Of a stretch of DNA of 64,000 bases, positions 1 through 11,364 are shown in pieces (within the stretch, counting starts at the first letter, position 1; each line of letters opens with the position of its first letter). The notes beneath the pieces are model-generated. The model did not search any database and was not told where the DNA came from. It was given only the letters and a program-made list of their open reading frames with translations. Source of the stretch: Nitratireductor indicus C115 (GTDB taxonomy: Bacteria; Pseudomonadota; Alphaproteobacteria; Rhizobiales; Rhizobiaceae); NCBI RefSeq assembly GCF_000300515.1, contig NZ_AMSI01000014.1, positions 62,001 to 126,000 on the forward strand, given 5' to 3'. A program made the position numbers and the translations under genes.

Positions 1-316
1 TGCCGGTATCCCGCGATTCCAGAGCGGCCAGCTCCTCGCCGTTCTTTTCAACCAGCTGGAACAGCCTGGTCAGGCAGCGACCGCGCTCGACAGCCGGCAT
101 GCGCCCCCACGGCCCCTCATCGAAAGCATGGCGTGCAGCCTTCACGGCACGGTCCACATCGGCCTCGCCAGATGCGGGAATCGACGCAAACACCTTGCCA
201 TCCGATGGGGATGCGACGTCAATGCGCTCGCCCGACAACGCGTCGACCGGACGCCCGTCGATGATCTGCATGAAAGCGCGGCCCTCGGCGACGCTGCGCG
301 AAAAATGGGTGCCCAT
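1..316 (-). CDS. Aldehyde dehydrogenase family protein, N-terminal part (runs off window)
   Basis: Only the first 105 codons are present; the gene continues beyond base 1. The translated N-terminus shows features typical of NAD(P)-dependent aldehyde dehydrogenases of the PuuC/BetB group: an early IIDGRPVDA segment, then VASPSDGKVFASIPA and a helix with DVDRAVKAARHAF followed by GPWGRM. The start is the ATG ending at 316: an in-frame stop lies five codons upstream and a GGAG element precedes it. The catalytic Cys and Glu lie outside the window, so substrate and activity cannot be judged. It is divergent from zwf across a 267-bp gap. Confidence 0.8.
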   Translation of the reverse strand, partial: MGTHFSRSVAEGRAFMQIIDGRPVDALSGERIDVASPSDGKVFASIPASGEADVDRAVKAARHAFDEGPWGRMPAVERGRCLTRLFQLVEKNGEELAALESRDTG

Positions 317-508
317 CCCTGAAGCTCCGGTTTAAAATTCTTTCGGTTCGAGCCATGCTCGCGATTTGGCCCATGGGAAACCCGCCATGCGAGACTATGT
401 CAAGGCACAATGCACCATGCATGTTGGCGCAGCCATGCCTGAAAGCAATCGTGAACCGCGGCCGGGGCCCGCCGCGACATCACGCCGGGCATTTCAGCGC
501 CCTGCGGC

Positions 509-538
509 GTTAAATCGAGTCTGGCGTTATTAAATCGA
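509..538. repeat. Direct repeat upstream of zwf (possible regulator site)
   Basis: The 9-mer TTAAATCGA occurs at 510-518 and again at 530-538, exactly 20 bp apart, that is two helical turns on the same DNA face. The second copy ends 45 bp before the zwf ATG. The spacing suggests tandem binding of a transcription factor controlling zwf-pgl-edd. No regulator gene lies beside it, and I do not recognise the site as a known operator. Confidence 0.4.
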
Positions 539-583
539 TTAGATTATAGCAACTGCAAAAAGGCAAAGGTCAGCGGAGCAAGA

Positions 584-2056
<1,473 letters not shown>

Positions 2057-2058
2057 AC

Positions 2059-2772
2059 ATGGTTCCAACACCAACCTGGCACCGGTTTGCCTCATCCGAA
2101 GAGCTGGCCGACGCTCTTGCGCAAAGCGTCGCCAAGACGCTGGCAAAAGGCGTGGAAGAACGGGGGCAAGCGGTTCTGGCCGTTTCAGGAGGACGCACGC
2201 CCGCACATTTCTTCGACCGGCTTTCGCGCAGCGACATTGCCTGGAACAAGGTTACGGTGACACTGGTCGACGAGCGTTTCGTGCCGGGAGATTCGCCACG
2301 CTCCAACGCCCGGCTTGTGACGCGCCATCTTCTGCAGAACAAGGCGGCGCGAGCCGGGTTCATCGGGCTTTACAGCCCCTGCCACAATGCCGAAGCTGCA
2401 GCGGCAGAGGCAAACGAAGCGATTGGCAGCCTGCCTTCTCCTTTCGATGTCGTGGTGCTCGGCATGGGTGCGGACCGGCACACCGCATCCTTCTTTCCCG
2501 ATGCAGCCGATATCGGCGACATGCTTTCAGCACGGGAAGGCGGTCCGTCGGTACTCGCCGTGAGCGCGCGCAGCGCCGGCGAGCCACGGCTTACCCTGTC
2601 CCTCGACAAGCTTTCGACCGCTCGCATGCTGGTCGTGCATATCGAGGGCGACGACAAGAAAGAGACGCTGGAGGAAGCGCTTGCCATGCCGGCAGGTCCA
2701 GCCTCACCCATCGGGGCCGTGCTTACCGCCGCGCAGAACCCCGCGCATGTCTATTGGGCGCCGCTGCGCTGA
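2059..2772 (+). CDS. pgl: 6-phosphogluconolactonase
   Basis: Hydrolyses 6-phosphogluconolactone to 6-phosphogluconate, between Zwf and Edd. The 237-residue protein has the family marks of bacterial Pgl (SugarP isomerase-like fold): SGGRTP at 43-48, the DERFVP segment at 71-76 and [13 protein letters not shown] from about 135. The start ATG is two bases after the zwf stop, with no room for a separate promoter. The next gene, edd, begins 62 bases downstream. Position, length and motifs agree, so the assignment is firm. Confidence 0.95.
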   Translation: MVPTPTWHRFASSEELADALAQSVAKTLAKGVEERGQAVLAVSGGRTPAHFFDRLSRSDIAWNKVTVTLVDERFVPGDSPRSNARLVTRHLLQNKAARAGFIGLYSPCHNAEAAAAEANEAIGSLPSPFDVVVLGMGADRHTASFFPDAADIGDMLSAREGGPSVLAVSARSAGEPRLTLSLDKLSTARMLVVHIEGDDKKETLEEALAMPAGPASPIGAVLTAAQNPAHVYWAPLR

Positions 2773-2834
2773 AAAGCTTTTCTTTTCCGATGCCAGCGCC
2801 CGCCTCGCGAGTGCACAGCAAGCAAGGAAGCCAC

Positions 2835-4649
2835 ATGACCGCAAGAGCAGAAATCGAAGCCGTCACAGCCCGCATTCGCGAACGCTCGCGCGCAAGCCGT
2901 GAACTCTATCTCGAACAGGTAATGGCCGCCGCCGGCCAGGCCGTACACCGCTCCGTGCTGTCCTGCGGCAATCTCGCTCACGGCTTTGCCGCCTGTGGGC
3001 CTGCCGACAAGACAGCGCTTTCCGGCGACCGTGTGCCGAATATCGGCATCATCACTGCCTATAATGACATGCTGTCTGCGCATCAGCCCTTCGAACCGTT
3101 TCCCGCATTGATCAAGGACGCGGCCCGCGAGGCCGGCGGTGTTGCGCAGGTGGCCGGTGGCGTACCCGCCATGTGCGATGGCGTTACGCAGGGCCAGCCG
3201 GGCATGGAGCTGTCGCTCTTTTCACGCGACGTCATCGCCATGGCGGCGGCCATCGGCCTTTCGCACAACATGTTCGATGCGGCCGTCTATCTCGGCGTCT
3301 GCGACAAGATCGTACCGGGCCTGGTGATCGGGGCGCTCACCTTCGGCCATCTGCCCGCCGTGTTCATTCCGGCCGGCCCCATGACCTCGGGCCTGCCCAA
3401 TGATGAGAAGGCGCGCGTGCGCCAGCTCTTTGCGGAAGGCAAGGTGGATCGTGCTGCGCTTCTGGAGGCCGAATCCAAGTCCTATCACGGGCCGGGAACC
3501 TGCACCTTCTACGGCACGGCCAATTCCAACCAGATGCTGATGGAGATCATGGGCCTGCATACGCCCGGCTCGTCCTTCGTCAATCCCAACACGCCGTTGC
3601 GAGAGGCCCTGACAAAGGAAGCCGCCAGACGGGCGCTTGCCATCACCGCGCTCGGCAATGAGTTCACTCCGGTGGGGCGGATGATCGACGAACGCTCCAT
3701 CGTCAATGGCGTTGTGGGCCTCAACGCCACGGGCGGCTCCACCAACCACACGATGCATCTCATCGCCATGGCGGCGGCGGCCGGTATCAAACTCACCTGG
3801 GACGACATTGCCGAAATTTCGGAGCATGTGCCGCTTCTCGCCCGCGTCTATCCCAACGGGCTTGCCGATGTGAACCACTTCCACGCGGCAGGCGGAATGG
3901 GCTTTCTGATCCGCGAACTTCTCGACGACGGGTATCTGCATGAGGATGTGCGCACCATCTGGGGCGAAGGATTGCGGCCTTACGCCGTGGAAGCCAAGCT
4001 CGCAGGCAACGGGATGGTGACCCGCACACCGGCACCGCGAGAAAGCGGTAGCGACAAGGTTCTGGCGCCTGCCGCAAAGCCATTTCAACCGACCGGCGGC
4101 ATTCGCGTGCTTTCGGGCAATCTAGGCAAATCGATCATCAAGGTCTCCGCCGTAAAACCCGAGCACCGGGTGATCGAAGCGCCTGCCCTCGTCTTTCATT
4201 CGCAGGAAGAGATGCAGGCCGCGTTCAAGGCTGGCGAGCTCGACCGCGATTTCATCGCGGTCATTCGTTTTCAGGGGCCGAAGGCCAACGGGATGCCGGA
4301 GCTGCACAAGCTGACGCCCGCACTCGGCGTCCTGCAGGACCGTGGACGCCGGATCGCACTCGTTACCGACGGTCGCATGTCGGGCGCGTCCGGCAAGGTG
4401 CCGGCAGCAATCCATGTGACGCCCGAAGCGCTGGACGGCGGAATGATCGCACGTATACGCGACGGCGACCCGATGCGCCTCGATGCAGAAGCGGGAACGC
4501 TGGAGCTTCTCATCAGTGCGGCGGAACTGGCGTCCCGCGACAATGCCGAGGCCGATCTATCGGGCAACCAGTTCGGCATGGGGCGCGAACTCTTCGCGGG
4601 CTTCCGGCAACTGGCCGGACGGGCAGACCAGGGCGCATCCGTTTTCTGA
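2835..4649 (+). CDS. edd: Phosphogluconate dehydratase
   Basis: Dehydrates 6-phosphogluconate to 2-keto-3-deoxy-6-phosphogluconate in the Entner-Doudoroff pathway. The 604-residue protein belongs to the IlvD/Edd family of iron-sulfur dehydratases: [14 protein letters not shown] near residue 115, [11 protein letters not shown] from residue 223 and a C-terminal [15 protein letters not shown] segment that carries the family's substrate loop. The frame stays open upstream into pgl, but the ATG at 2835 follows an AAGGAAG ribosome site and begins the conserved protein. Third gene of the zwf operon. The KDPG aldolase gene eda, often adjacent, is not in this window. Confidence 0.96.
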   Translation: MTARAEIEAVTARIRERSRASRELYLEQVMAAAGQAVHRSVLSCGNLAHGFAACGPADKTALSGDRVPNIGIITAYNDMLSAHQPFEPFPALIKDAAREAGGVAQVAGGVPAMCDGVTQGQPGMELSLFSRDVIAMAAAIGLSHNMFDAAVYLGVCDKIVPGLVIGALTFGHLPAVFIPAGPMTSGLPNDEKARVRQLFAEGKVDRAALLEAESKSYHGPGTCTFYGTANSNQMLMEIMGLHTPGSSFVNPNTPLREALTKEAARRALAITALGNEFTPVGRMIDERSIVNGVVGLNATGGSTNHTMHLIAMAAAAGIKLTWDDIAEISEHVPLLARVYPNGLADVNHFHAAGGMGFLIRELLDDGYLHEDVRTIWGEGLRPYAVEAKLAGNGMVTRTPAPRESGSDKVLAPAAKPFQPTGGIRVLSGNLGKSIIKVSAVKPEHRVIEAPALVFHSQEEMQAAFKAGELDRDFIAVIRFQGPKANGMPELHKLTPALGVLQDRGRRIALVTDGRMSGASGKVPAAIHVTPEALDGGMIARIRDGDPMRLDAEAGTLELLISAAELASRDNAEADLSGNQFGMGRELFAGFRQLAGRADQGASVF

Positions 4650-4661
4650 AACGCATGTGAG

Positions 4662-4707
4662 AAGAAAGAACCGGGGGGTGATAATCGCTTCCCCCGGCCG
4701 CTTTCTT
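4662..4707. terminator. Bidirectional terminator between edd and folD
   Basis: A two-part stem: AAGAAAG (4662-4668) pairs with CTTTCTT (4701-4707), and inside it CCGGGGG (4671-4677) pairs with CCCCCGG (4691-4697). The A/G-rich and T/C-rich flanks give a pyrimidine run after the stem in either direction. It sits between the convergent edd and folD genes, which fits a shared terminator. Confidence 0.7.
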
Positions 4708-4711
4708 TCGC

Positions 4712-5608
4712 TCAGAGAACCGGTGGCTCGATGCCGGCGCTGCGACAGGCCGAAGTCAGCGTGTTGGCCATCAGCATGGCAATCGTCATAGGGCCAACGC
4801 CGCCGGGGACGGGTGTGATGGCGCCAGCTTTCTCGCTCGCTTCGGCAAAGGCCACATCACCAACAAGCCGCGTCTTGCCCTCTCCCTTTTCGGGAGCGGG
4901 GATACGATTGATGCCGACATCGATGACCGTCGCACCCGGTTTGACCCAGTCCCCGCGAACCATCTCCGGACGACCTACCGCCGCAACGAGAATATCCGCC
5001 GTGCGCGCGATGGCCGGCAGGTCGCTGGTGCGGCTATGCGCAATCGTCACCGTGGCATTGGCCGCCAGAAGCAGATTGGCCATCGGTTTGCCGACAATGT
5101 TCGAACGACCGATCACGACGGCATTCAGGCCGGAGAGATCCTTGCCGCGAACGCGCTCGAGCATCAGCATGGCGCCGGCAGGCGTGCAGGGCACGAACGC
5201 CGTGCCAAGCTCGCCCGTGCCCAGCTTGCCGACATTGATGAAATGGAAGCCGTCCACATCCTTGTCGGGGGAAATCGTCTGGATGATGCGGCCCGCATCG
5301 ATATGGGCCGGCAAGGGCAATTGCACGAGAATACCGTGGATCGCCTTGTCGACGTTCAGCTCCTCGATCAGTTTCACCAGCGTGTCTTCGTCCGTATCAA
5401 CGGGCAATGTGTGCTGAACGGAATGAAAACCGCATTCCTTGGCCCGCCGCGACTTGAAAGCCACATAGACCTGACTGGCCGGGTCTTCGCCGACCAGCAC
5501 CACGGCAAGCCCCGGCACCACGCCGGTCTGCGAGAGCGCGGCAGCACCCTGCTTGACTTTGGCGACCACATCTTCCGCGATGGATTTTCCGTCGATTATC
5601 TCGGCCAT
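4712..5608 (-). CDS. folD: Bifunctional methylenetetrahydrofolate dehydrogenase / methenyltetrahydrofolate cyclohydrolase
   Basis: Interconverts 5,10-methylene-, methenyl- and 10-formyl-tetrahydrofolate, supplying one-carbon units; cytosolic. The 298-residue length is normal. Visible marks are the N-terminal [14 protein letters not shown], the [13 protein letters not shown] stretch holding the catalytic Lys/Tyr region, [14 protein letters not shown], the Rossmann segment [16 protein letters not shown] and the C-terminal [16 protein letters not shown]. It is convergent with edd and appears to be transcribed alone. The 252-bp region upstream, before the next gene, shows no convincing coding sequence. 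Confidence 0.96.
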   Translation of the reverse strand: MAEIIDGKSIAEDVVAKVKQGAAALSQTGVVPGLAVVLVGEDPASQVYVAFKSRRAKECGFHSVQHTLPVDTDEDTLVKLIEELNVDKAIHGILVQLPLPAHIDAGRIIQTISPDKDVDGFHFINVGKLGTGELGTAFVPCTPAGAMLMLERVRGKDLSGLNAVVIGRSNIVGKPMANLLLAANATVTIAHSRTSDLPAIARTADILVAAVGRPEMVRGDWVKPGATVIDVGINRIPAPEKGEGKTRLVGDVAFAEASEKAGAITPVPGGVGPMTIAMLMANTLTSACRSAGIEPPVL

Positions 5609-5860
5609 GCTTTTCTCCGGTAAACGCCGGAGGGTGTTTCAGACAGCGAACGCTCCAGCGCATGGACCGGGCCTGCCCCGGCTTCTTCGAGCTTCGGACG
5701 CATAAAGGCAATCACCCCAAACCGCAATCGGCGATTGGGTCACAAGGCAGCAAATATACACTTCTGGAAATTCCCGAGCGCTGTGCGCCCTTCCGGGCGC
5801 ATGGCGCTTGATCCTTTTGTCTTTCATGACGTCAGGTGAAGCCACCTGGCTGCAAAGAGT

Positions 5861-8128
5861 TCAGTAGCGCCCGCCAGCCGCGCGATGTCCGGCAAGCCGT
5901 TCAACGCGTTCACGCACCTCTCTCAACCGATGATGGAGCTCATCGAGCGGCATATCCGCTGCGTCCTCTTCATTTTCCATATGCCGGCGGGCATCCCTCA
6001 AGGCGGCGAGATTGGCATCGGGCTGCATCAGATCGCGATCGCGATTCCGGCTACGCGCATAAGCACCCGGCCCCTCATCGGAATGACGCTCGTCATCATA
6101 AGCGTAACGCTCGTCATAATCCGGCTCGCGGCGCTTCGGTTCAGGCTGGCGCCGTCCGCCTCTATCTCCGGGCGGAATATGTCCGCCGCCGTTGCCGGGC
6201 GGGATACGTCCGCCGCGCCGATCATTCATGGTCTCGCGCAGGCTCTGCATCGCCCCTCGCGCCGCGCCAAGACCAATGCCAGCCATGAAACCGAGCAACA
6301 TGCCGGCAATGGCAATGGAAGACCGTGACGGCCCGACAGGATCGAGCGGAGGCGAAGCCTTCGAGATGATGTTGACATTGGCCGTGTTCAGCCCTTCCTG
6401 CTGGCCTGTCTCGCGGGCGCGCAGAAGCAATGCCTCATAGACCGAACGTTTGGCTGCCGCCTCACGCTCCAGTTCGCGCAAGGTCACCCGTTCGCCTTCC
6501 ATATCGCCCTTTTGAACCTTGAGGCGCGCAAGCTGTGCGGCAAGGTCCTGCTCGACCTGTACGGCGCGCTGCAGCTCCACCTGGTTGGAGGCGATCACCC
6601 GACGGAGTTCGCGGGCGATCTCGTCACGCGCCCCGGAGACTTCCGCTTCCACGGACTGGCGGTCAGGATGACGTGGTCCAAGCCGAACGCCAAGGCGGCT
6701 TGCCTGCTGCTTGAGGCTCGCATACTGCGCCAGAAGTTCCGTCATGACCGGCGAAGCCACCTGCTCGGGAAGAGCCCCGCCCAGGACCTGATCGAGGTCC
6801 AGATTGCGGGCAGCGGCAGCGCGTGCATTAAGCTCGGAAGTGCGGGCACGGGCCGTGGAAAGCTGCTCGTTGAGGCGAACGATCTCATCGTCGGCGATCA
6901 GGCGGCCCTGCGCGTCAACAATGTCGTTCTTGGTCTTGAATTCGGCAATGGCGCGCTCGGCCTGTTCCACTTCGCTGCGCAATGAAACCAGGCGCTCGTT
7001 GATCTCGCGATTGGCCCGGCCTGCCGTGGCTGACTGAAGATCGCCATAGGTCTCCAGAAAAACATCGGTAACCGTGGAGGCGACAAGTGCGGACTTATCG
7101 GGCTCCTGCGTCGTCACTCCAACCGTAATGATGAAGGTTTTCGAGTTACGGCTTACATTCAGCGCTTCAGCAAGATTGTTGACCGCAATCGAATGGCGCG
7201 CTGCCGCATCCTCCTCGCCATTGCCGTTGATCAAAGCCGATATCAAGGCACGCGGGCTTGCCAGCGTGCCAAGCATGCTGCCGCCCTTGCCGTTGAATTC
7301 TGGATCGTCGGCAAGCTCGAGCCTGTCGACCACCTTCGTCAATACCGTGCCGGAGGTGATGATGCTGACCTGGTTTTCGATCAGCGCAAGCGTGGCATCG
7401 GACGGCAGACCCCCGCGCGTAAGATCGCGCTCGACGATCTGAAGGTCGCGCGGATCGAAGAGGAGATCCGTCGCGGCGTAATATCTCTTGGGCGTGGAAA
7501 GCGCCACCATCACCCCAAGGATCGCTCCCACTATCGTGGTGAAGAGGATCAGCCATTTGGCGCGAAATATCCCCGAAATGACCCGCGCCGGATCGATCAG
7601 GGGACGCCAGTGGCCATTGTCGGCACGCCGCTCGCGCGCTTGTGGCGGCAACTCGTTCCACATGCTTTTGGACGGACGGAGCGCCTCTTCCTGAGAGCTC
7701 GGACGGTCCATTACAGGCCGTGCTTCCGGCTCGGGACGAATCGTTTCGCGCCGGCGCGGGGTTGCTGAAGGTTCCGGCAATGGAAAGAGACGGTCAAGGA
7801 CACGGTTTCTGAGAGACGGCTTTGCCGGTTCCTCGAAATCACGATCGGACTGTGCCACCTGCCGAGGCCGCGATCCGGCCGCACGGCGATCTGCAAGCTC
7901 CTGCTCTTCCTCGTGACGCCGCCGCTGCTCCATCCTGCGGAAGTGCGCTTCTGCCGCCTCGGCGCTTTCGCGCAGCCTGTCGTGCTCTTCTTCGGCGGAG
8001 AGCGCCAGAAGAGCCGAATCGGAGCGTCGTTGACGCGGTATTTCCCGCGCACCGCCCAATGAAAGCAGCGAGCGATTGCGCGCGCTGCGGCGTGGCCCGT
8101 TCTTTCCTGGATCTTCGGCGTCGAACAT
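5861..8128 (-). CDS. GumC/Wzz-type polysaccharide co-polymerase without kinase domain
   Basis: Inner-membrane protein of the Wzz/GumC/ExoP type, which sets chain length during Wzy-dependent polysaccharide export. About 190 N-terminal cytoplasmic residues are charged and low in complexity (REE/RR/PEP-rich). A membrane segment (WLILFTTIVGAILGVMVAL) follows near residue 195, then a periplasmic part with coiled-coil helices (RSEVEQAERAIAEFKTKNDIV and later), and a second membrane segment near 600 (AGMLLGFMAGIGLG). The C-terminal tail is Gly/Pro/Arg/Asp-rich. There is no Walker A motif, so the tyrosine autokinase domain of ExoP is absent. I chose the ATG at 8128; a GTG at 8146 is possible. Divergent from the flippase gene. 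Confidence 0.82.
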   Translation of the reverse strand: MFDAEDPGKNGPRRSARNRSLLSLGGAREIPRQRRSDSALLALSAEEEHDRLRESAEAAEAHFRRMEQRRRHEEEQELADRRAAGSRPRQVAQSDRDFEEPAKPSLRNRVLDRLFPLPEPSATPRRRETIRPEPEARPVMDRPSSQEEALRPSKSMWNELPPQARERRADNGHWRPLIDPARVISGIFRAKWLILFTTIVGAILGVMVALSTPKRYYAATDLLFDPRDLQIVERDLTRGGLPSDATLALIENQVSIITSGTVLTKVVDRLELADDPEFNGKGGSMLGTLASPRALISALINGNGEEDAAARHSIAVNNLAEALNVSRNSKTFIITVGVTTQEPDKSALVASTVTDVFLETYGDLQSATAGRANREINERLVSLRSEVEQAERAIAEFKTKNDIVDAQGRLIADDEIVRLNEQLSTARARTSELNARAAAARNLDLDQVLGGALPEQVASPVMTELLAQYASLKQQASRLGVRLGPRHPDRQSVEAEVSGARDEIARELRRVIASNQVELQRAVQVEQDLAAQLARLKVQKGDMEGERVTLRELEREAAAKRSVYEALLLRARETGQQEGLNTANVNIISKASPPLDPVGPSRSSIAIAGMLLGFMAGIGLGAARGAMQSLRETMNDRRGGRIPPGNGGGHIPPGDRGGRRQPEPKRREPDYDERYAYDDERHSDEGPGAYARSRNRDRDLMQPDANLAALRDARRHMENEEDAADMPLDELHHRLREVRERVERLAGHRAAGGRY

Positions 8129-8360
8129 GGCGCTGGCGGCTTCCACTGATGAGCGTGAAGCGGGCGCATAAGCCCGCAGTTATGTTAATCCAAACTAAAT
8201 AGGCACGGGTAACAAAAGGTTAACAAGGCTTCTGCCGAATAGATAGTCGGCGCATATATCGGAAAGACTTCCCCGGCCGGAACGGCGCATTAAACTTTGC
8301 AGTGTATGGCTCGCACGAATACGCTTTTTTGGGGGTCATGCCATTTCCATCGCCGGCTTC

Positions 8361-9599
8361 GTGAAAAACCAGCAAAAAGTGCTCAAGGACTATTTTGCTG
8401 CCATCAGCGGCTCCGCGGGGCGGTTGGTGTTTTCGCTTGCCTATTTCGTGTTGCTGGCGAACACGCTTTCAATTGCGGAATTCGGGCTTTTTGCGACCGC
8501 CTCGGCCGCAGGCGTCATGCTGTCGCGCATCCTCGCTCTCGGCTTTACGGCTACGCTTTACCGCATCGCCACCGTCAAGCCGCGCCTGCTTGGTACCTAT
8601 GCGGCTGGTTTCATCCTGCTTGCGTTCATATCCCTGCCGCTTCTGGCGCTCGCCAGCGCCGCTATGTATCTCGTCTTCTTCGCAGCGGACATGCCATGGC
8701 TGCCTTTCGCGCTGATCGTTGCCGCCGAAGCCCTGATCTGGCGCCTCGCGGAAACAATCATCGTCGTCAACAATGGCCTCAACCGGTTCGGCCGCGCCGC
8801 AACGCTCGTCATCATCGCGACGGCCATGCGCGCGCTTGCCGCCGTGTTCTTCGCATTCGTTGCGGTGCCCAACCTCTTCAACTGGAGCCTGTTTTATCTC
8901 ACCGCAAACGCCGCCTCGCTGTTGATCGCGCTCGCCTTCTTCTGCCCGCGACAGAGGTTGCGGCTGAGACCCACCCTTTACTGGCGCAGGCTTTCGGATG
9001 CGCTTTATGTCGCCGGGGCCGAAATCCTTTTCTACATACAGATGGAGCTCGACAAGCTTCTGGTGCTCGCTATCGGCGGCGCGCAGATGGCCGGCATCTA
9101 CGCCATCATCATGCGTCTGGTGGATCTGACGGCGATCCCGATTCGCTCCTTCTCCATGCTGCTTGTGCAGCGGATGATGCGAGCGCCCGAAATGCTCAGC
9201 CGGATGAAGCTGCGCCTCGGTATCGAGGGCGGTGTGTTTGCCGTATCGACACTGGCGTTGCTGAGCCTTGCTCTGGTCCTGACGATCTACCCGACCTTGC
9301 TTGGACGCAATGTGGCGGAGGCCGCCCCGCTCGTAATGTTGGCGCTCGCCGTTCCCGGCTTCCGCAACCTGACGGAATACCAGGCCGAACTTCTGTTCGC
9401 ACGTGGGCAAACCTTCCTGCGCGCGATCAATCTTGCACTTTTGGCAGGGGCCAAGGCGGCGCTGTTGTCATTTGCGCTTACGGCCTTCCTGGACGTGAAA
9501 TCGCTCGTGCTTTCGCTGAACCTGGTCTTTGCCCTTCTCTATCTGGTATCGACCGCTCTCACCTATTGGGCATTGCGGCGACCTGCCAAGCGGGTCTGA
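8361..9599 (+). CDS. Wzx-like polysaccharide flippase / oligosaccharide transporter
   Basis: A 412-residue integral membrane protein with about a dozen hydrophobic segments spread over its length (for example LVFSLAYFVLLANTL and LAVLALALVLTI-type stretches), typical of the MOP/Wzx family that flips undecaprenyl-linked repeat units across the inner membrane. The reading frame opens with GTG at 8361 (MKNQQKVLKDYF); no ATG in frame lies upstream before a weakly initiating region, so the start is less certain than the gene. It is divergent from the GumC-like gene and converges on the DUF6492-type gene. With the ligase at 13.8 kb it completes the Wzx/Wzy pair. Confidence 0.8.
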   Translation: MKNQQKVLKDYFAAISGSAGRLVFSLAYFVLLANTLSIAEFGLFATASAAGVMLSRILALGFTATLYRIATVKPRLLGTYAAGFILLAFISLPLLALASAAMYLVFFAADMPWLPFALIVAAEALIWRLAETIIVVNNGLNRFGRAATLVIIATAMRALAAVFFAFVAVPNLFNWSLFYLTANAASLLIALAFFCPRQRLRLRPTLYWRRLSDALYVAGAEILFYIQMELDKLLVLAIGGAQMAGIYAIIMRLVDLTAIPIRSFSMLLVQRMMRAPEMLSRMKLRLGIEGGVFAVSTLALLSLALVLTIYPTLLGRNVAEAAPLVMLALAVPGFRNLTEYQAELLFARGQTFLRAINLALLAGAKAALLSFALTAFLDVKSLVLSLNLVFALLYLVSTALTYWALRRPAKRV

Positions 9600-9727
9600 G
9601 CGAACCCAAAGGACCAAGTCGCGATTTGGAGCGGTTCACCACTCTACGGGAACGCTGCCTCGCTGCATTCCCTTGTTTTTCCGCCTGTGTGTGGACGTCA
9701 GATCTCTCCACCGGGCCGCAAGAAGCC

Positions 9728-10585
9728 TCAGCCGATGAGCTTCCTGAGCGCATCCAGATTGCTGCCCGTGAAGGACTGGATGCCGATGGCCACCTGATAG
9801 GGTTCCATGCCGTCAACGAAATCATGCAGGCCGGTTTCGTCCAATCCCGGCCCCGACCAATAGACCCGGCACAGCTCACGGTCGTCATGGAAGTGGCCGA
9901 CGCCATCCAGAACTTCATCGACATAACGTCCGTAAAGGATGCACTCGGAAAATTTGCGGGTAATCGCGACGGCTTCGATCCAATGCCGGTTATGAGCCGC
10001 CTCGATATGCGCGATCATCCCAAGCACAGCAGTGCGCCGCCAGGCGATCAGGGTCGTGATGTAATCATGCAGAGAAACCCGTTCAGGGGGCAGACCCAAT
10101 GCAAACCCGGCATTGATGGTCCATTCCCGGTGATCGGTGCCGCTGAGACTGGCCAGCGCATTGTCGCGGCGATAAAGCCGCAACCTGTCATCGCGCCAGA
10201 ACGATGCGCAATCGAACGGCTTCAGGAAGACCACGTCGGAATCGCAATAAACGAGGGCGGTTTCTTCCAGCTTTTGCGCAATTGCGATCCGACGCAGCTG
10301 CTGCACGTGCCAGCCCCGCAGCGGCGCAAGCCTTGTGCTCAACCACATATGGCGCCGAAACATGCTTGTGGGATCACGCACGGCATGAAGCCATGACGGC
10401 AGGAGATCACGCTCGTCAATGATTATCCGGTGCGGCGCTTCGAACGCACGAAAACGGGCAACGTCATGGCCGGCAACCAGAATGTAGTGCCGTGGGTTCC
10501 CTGCAACGAACCTGTCCATGGAACGGCAAAGGAGCTGACACCGCTCGAAATCGCCAGCATAGCTTGGGGTGACGATTGCAACCAT
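9728..10585 (-). CDS. Putative glycosyltransferase, DUF6492-type
   Basis: A 285-residue protein that begins MVAIVTPSYAGDFERC, the usual opening of GT-A fold enzymes. The central YCDSDVVFLKPFD segment, near residue 108, contains a DSD triad like the metal- and nucleotide-sugar-binding DxD motif. No membrane segments are evident. The start ATG overlaps the stop of the preceding wecG-like gene by one base (TGATG), so the two are translationally coupled; the frame open further upstream only shadows that gene. Last of three leftward genes. The family match is from memory; donor and acceptor are unknown. Confidence 0.7.
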   Translation of the reverse strand: MVAIVTPSYAGDFERCQLLCRSMDRFVAGNPRHYILVAGHDVARFRAFEAPHRIIIDERDLLPSWLHAVRDPTSMFRRHMWLSTRLAPLRGWHVQQLRRIAIAQKLEETALVYCDSDVVFLKPFDCASFWRDDRLRLYRRDNALASLSGTDHREWTINAGFALGLPPERVSLHDYITTLIAWRRTAVLGMIAHIEAAHNRHWIEAVAITRKFSECILYGRYVDEVLDGVGHFHDDRELCRVYWSGPGLDETGLHDFVDGMEPYQVAIGIQSFTGSNLDALRKLIG

Positions 10586-11364
10586 CAGCGACCACGCCCG
10601 CCACGCAGACGCTGAAGCGCGACGCGCGCCAGGAACAGGGGATTGCCGACGACATAACGGCGCCACAACCGCCCCGGCTCGAGTCCGAGGCGAAAAAGCC
10701 ATTCCAGCCGAAGTCGGCGCATCCAAACCGGAGCGCGCGGGACCGCACCACTCAGAAAATCGAAAAGCGCGCCCACGGCCATGGAAACAGTCGCATGGCC
10801 GGGAGCAACCGCCCGATGAATCCACATTTCCTGACGCGGCACGCCCATGGCGACCAGAAGCAAGTCCGGATGAAAAGCGGCCACTTGTTCCAAAACAGCA
10901 GATTCATCCGCAGCGCTGAAGAACCCGTCATGCAGAAAAACAACCTCATGCTGGGGAGCGAGCACCGCCAGCCTTGCCGCTGCCGCACGCCCATGTTCGG
11001 CACGCGCGCCGATGAGGCCGACCTTCAACCGCTCGCGATGGCGCACCAGGAATTGCGGCACAAAATCGGTGCCATTCAGATTGTCAGGAAACGCCTCGCC
11101 GTAGAGGAGCTTGGAAGCAATATCGACGCCCACACCATCGGCCAGCACGATAAAGTCCCTGAGGGCCAAGCGAAAATCCGGGTCGGCAGCAGCCACATTG
11201 GCATTATGCGCGTTGAGAAACGTAACCCGCGTGAATTGCCGTTCAGCAATGCGACCGGTGAGCAAGGCAATGGCCTCGTCGCGGCTGATTGCGGTGACGG
11301 CTGTTCCAAGAATGTCGCGTTCGGGAAATTCGGCAGAGGCCGCATTCTGCGGCATCGACGTCAT
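10585..11364 (-). CDS. WecG/TagA/CpsF family glycosyltransferase
   Basis: A 259-residue enzyme of glycosyltransferase family 26, which adds a sugar (often N-acetyl-mannosamine or its uronate) to a lipid-linked intermediate on the cytoplasmic face. Diagnostic elements are TFLNAHNANVAAADPDF near residue 50, DGVGVDIASKLL near 75 and the strongly conserved PDLLLVAMGVPRQEMWI near 170. The ATG at 11364 overlaps the stop of the upstream glycosyltransferase by four bases (ATGA), and its own stop overlaps the next start, so the three leftward genes form one tight operon. Confidence 0.85.
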   Translation of the reverse strand: MTSMPQNAASAEFPERDILGTAVTAISRDEAIALLTGRIAERQFTRVTFLNAHNANVAAADPDFRLALRDFIVLADGVGVDIASKLLYGEAFPDNLNGTDFVPQFLVRHRERLKVGLIGARAEHGRAAAARLAVLAPQHEVVFLHDGFFSAADESAVLEQVAAFHPDLLLVAMGVPRQEMWIHRAVAPGHATVSMAVGALFDFLSGAVPRAPVWMRRLRLEWLFRLGLEPGRLWRRYVVGNPLFLARVALQRLRGGRGR

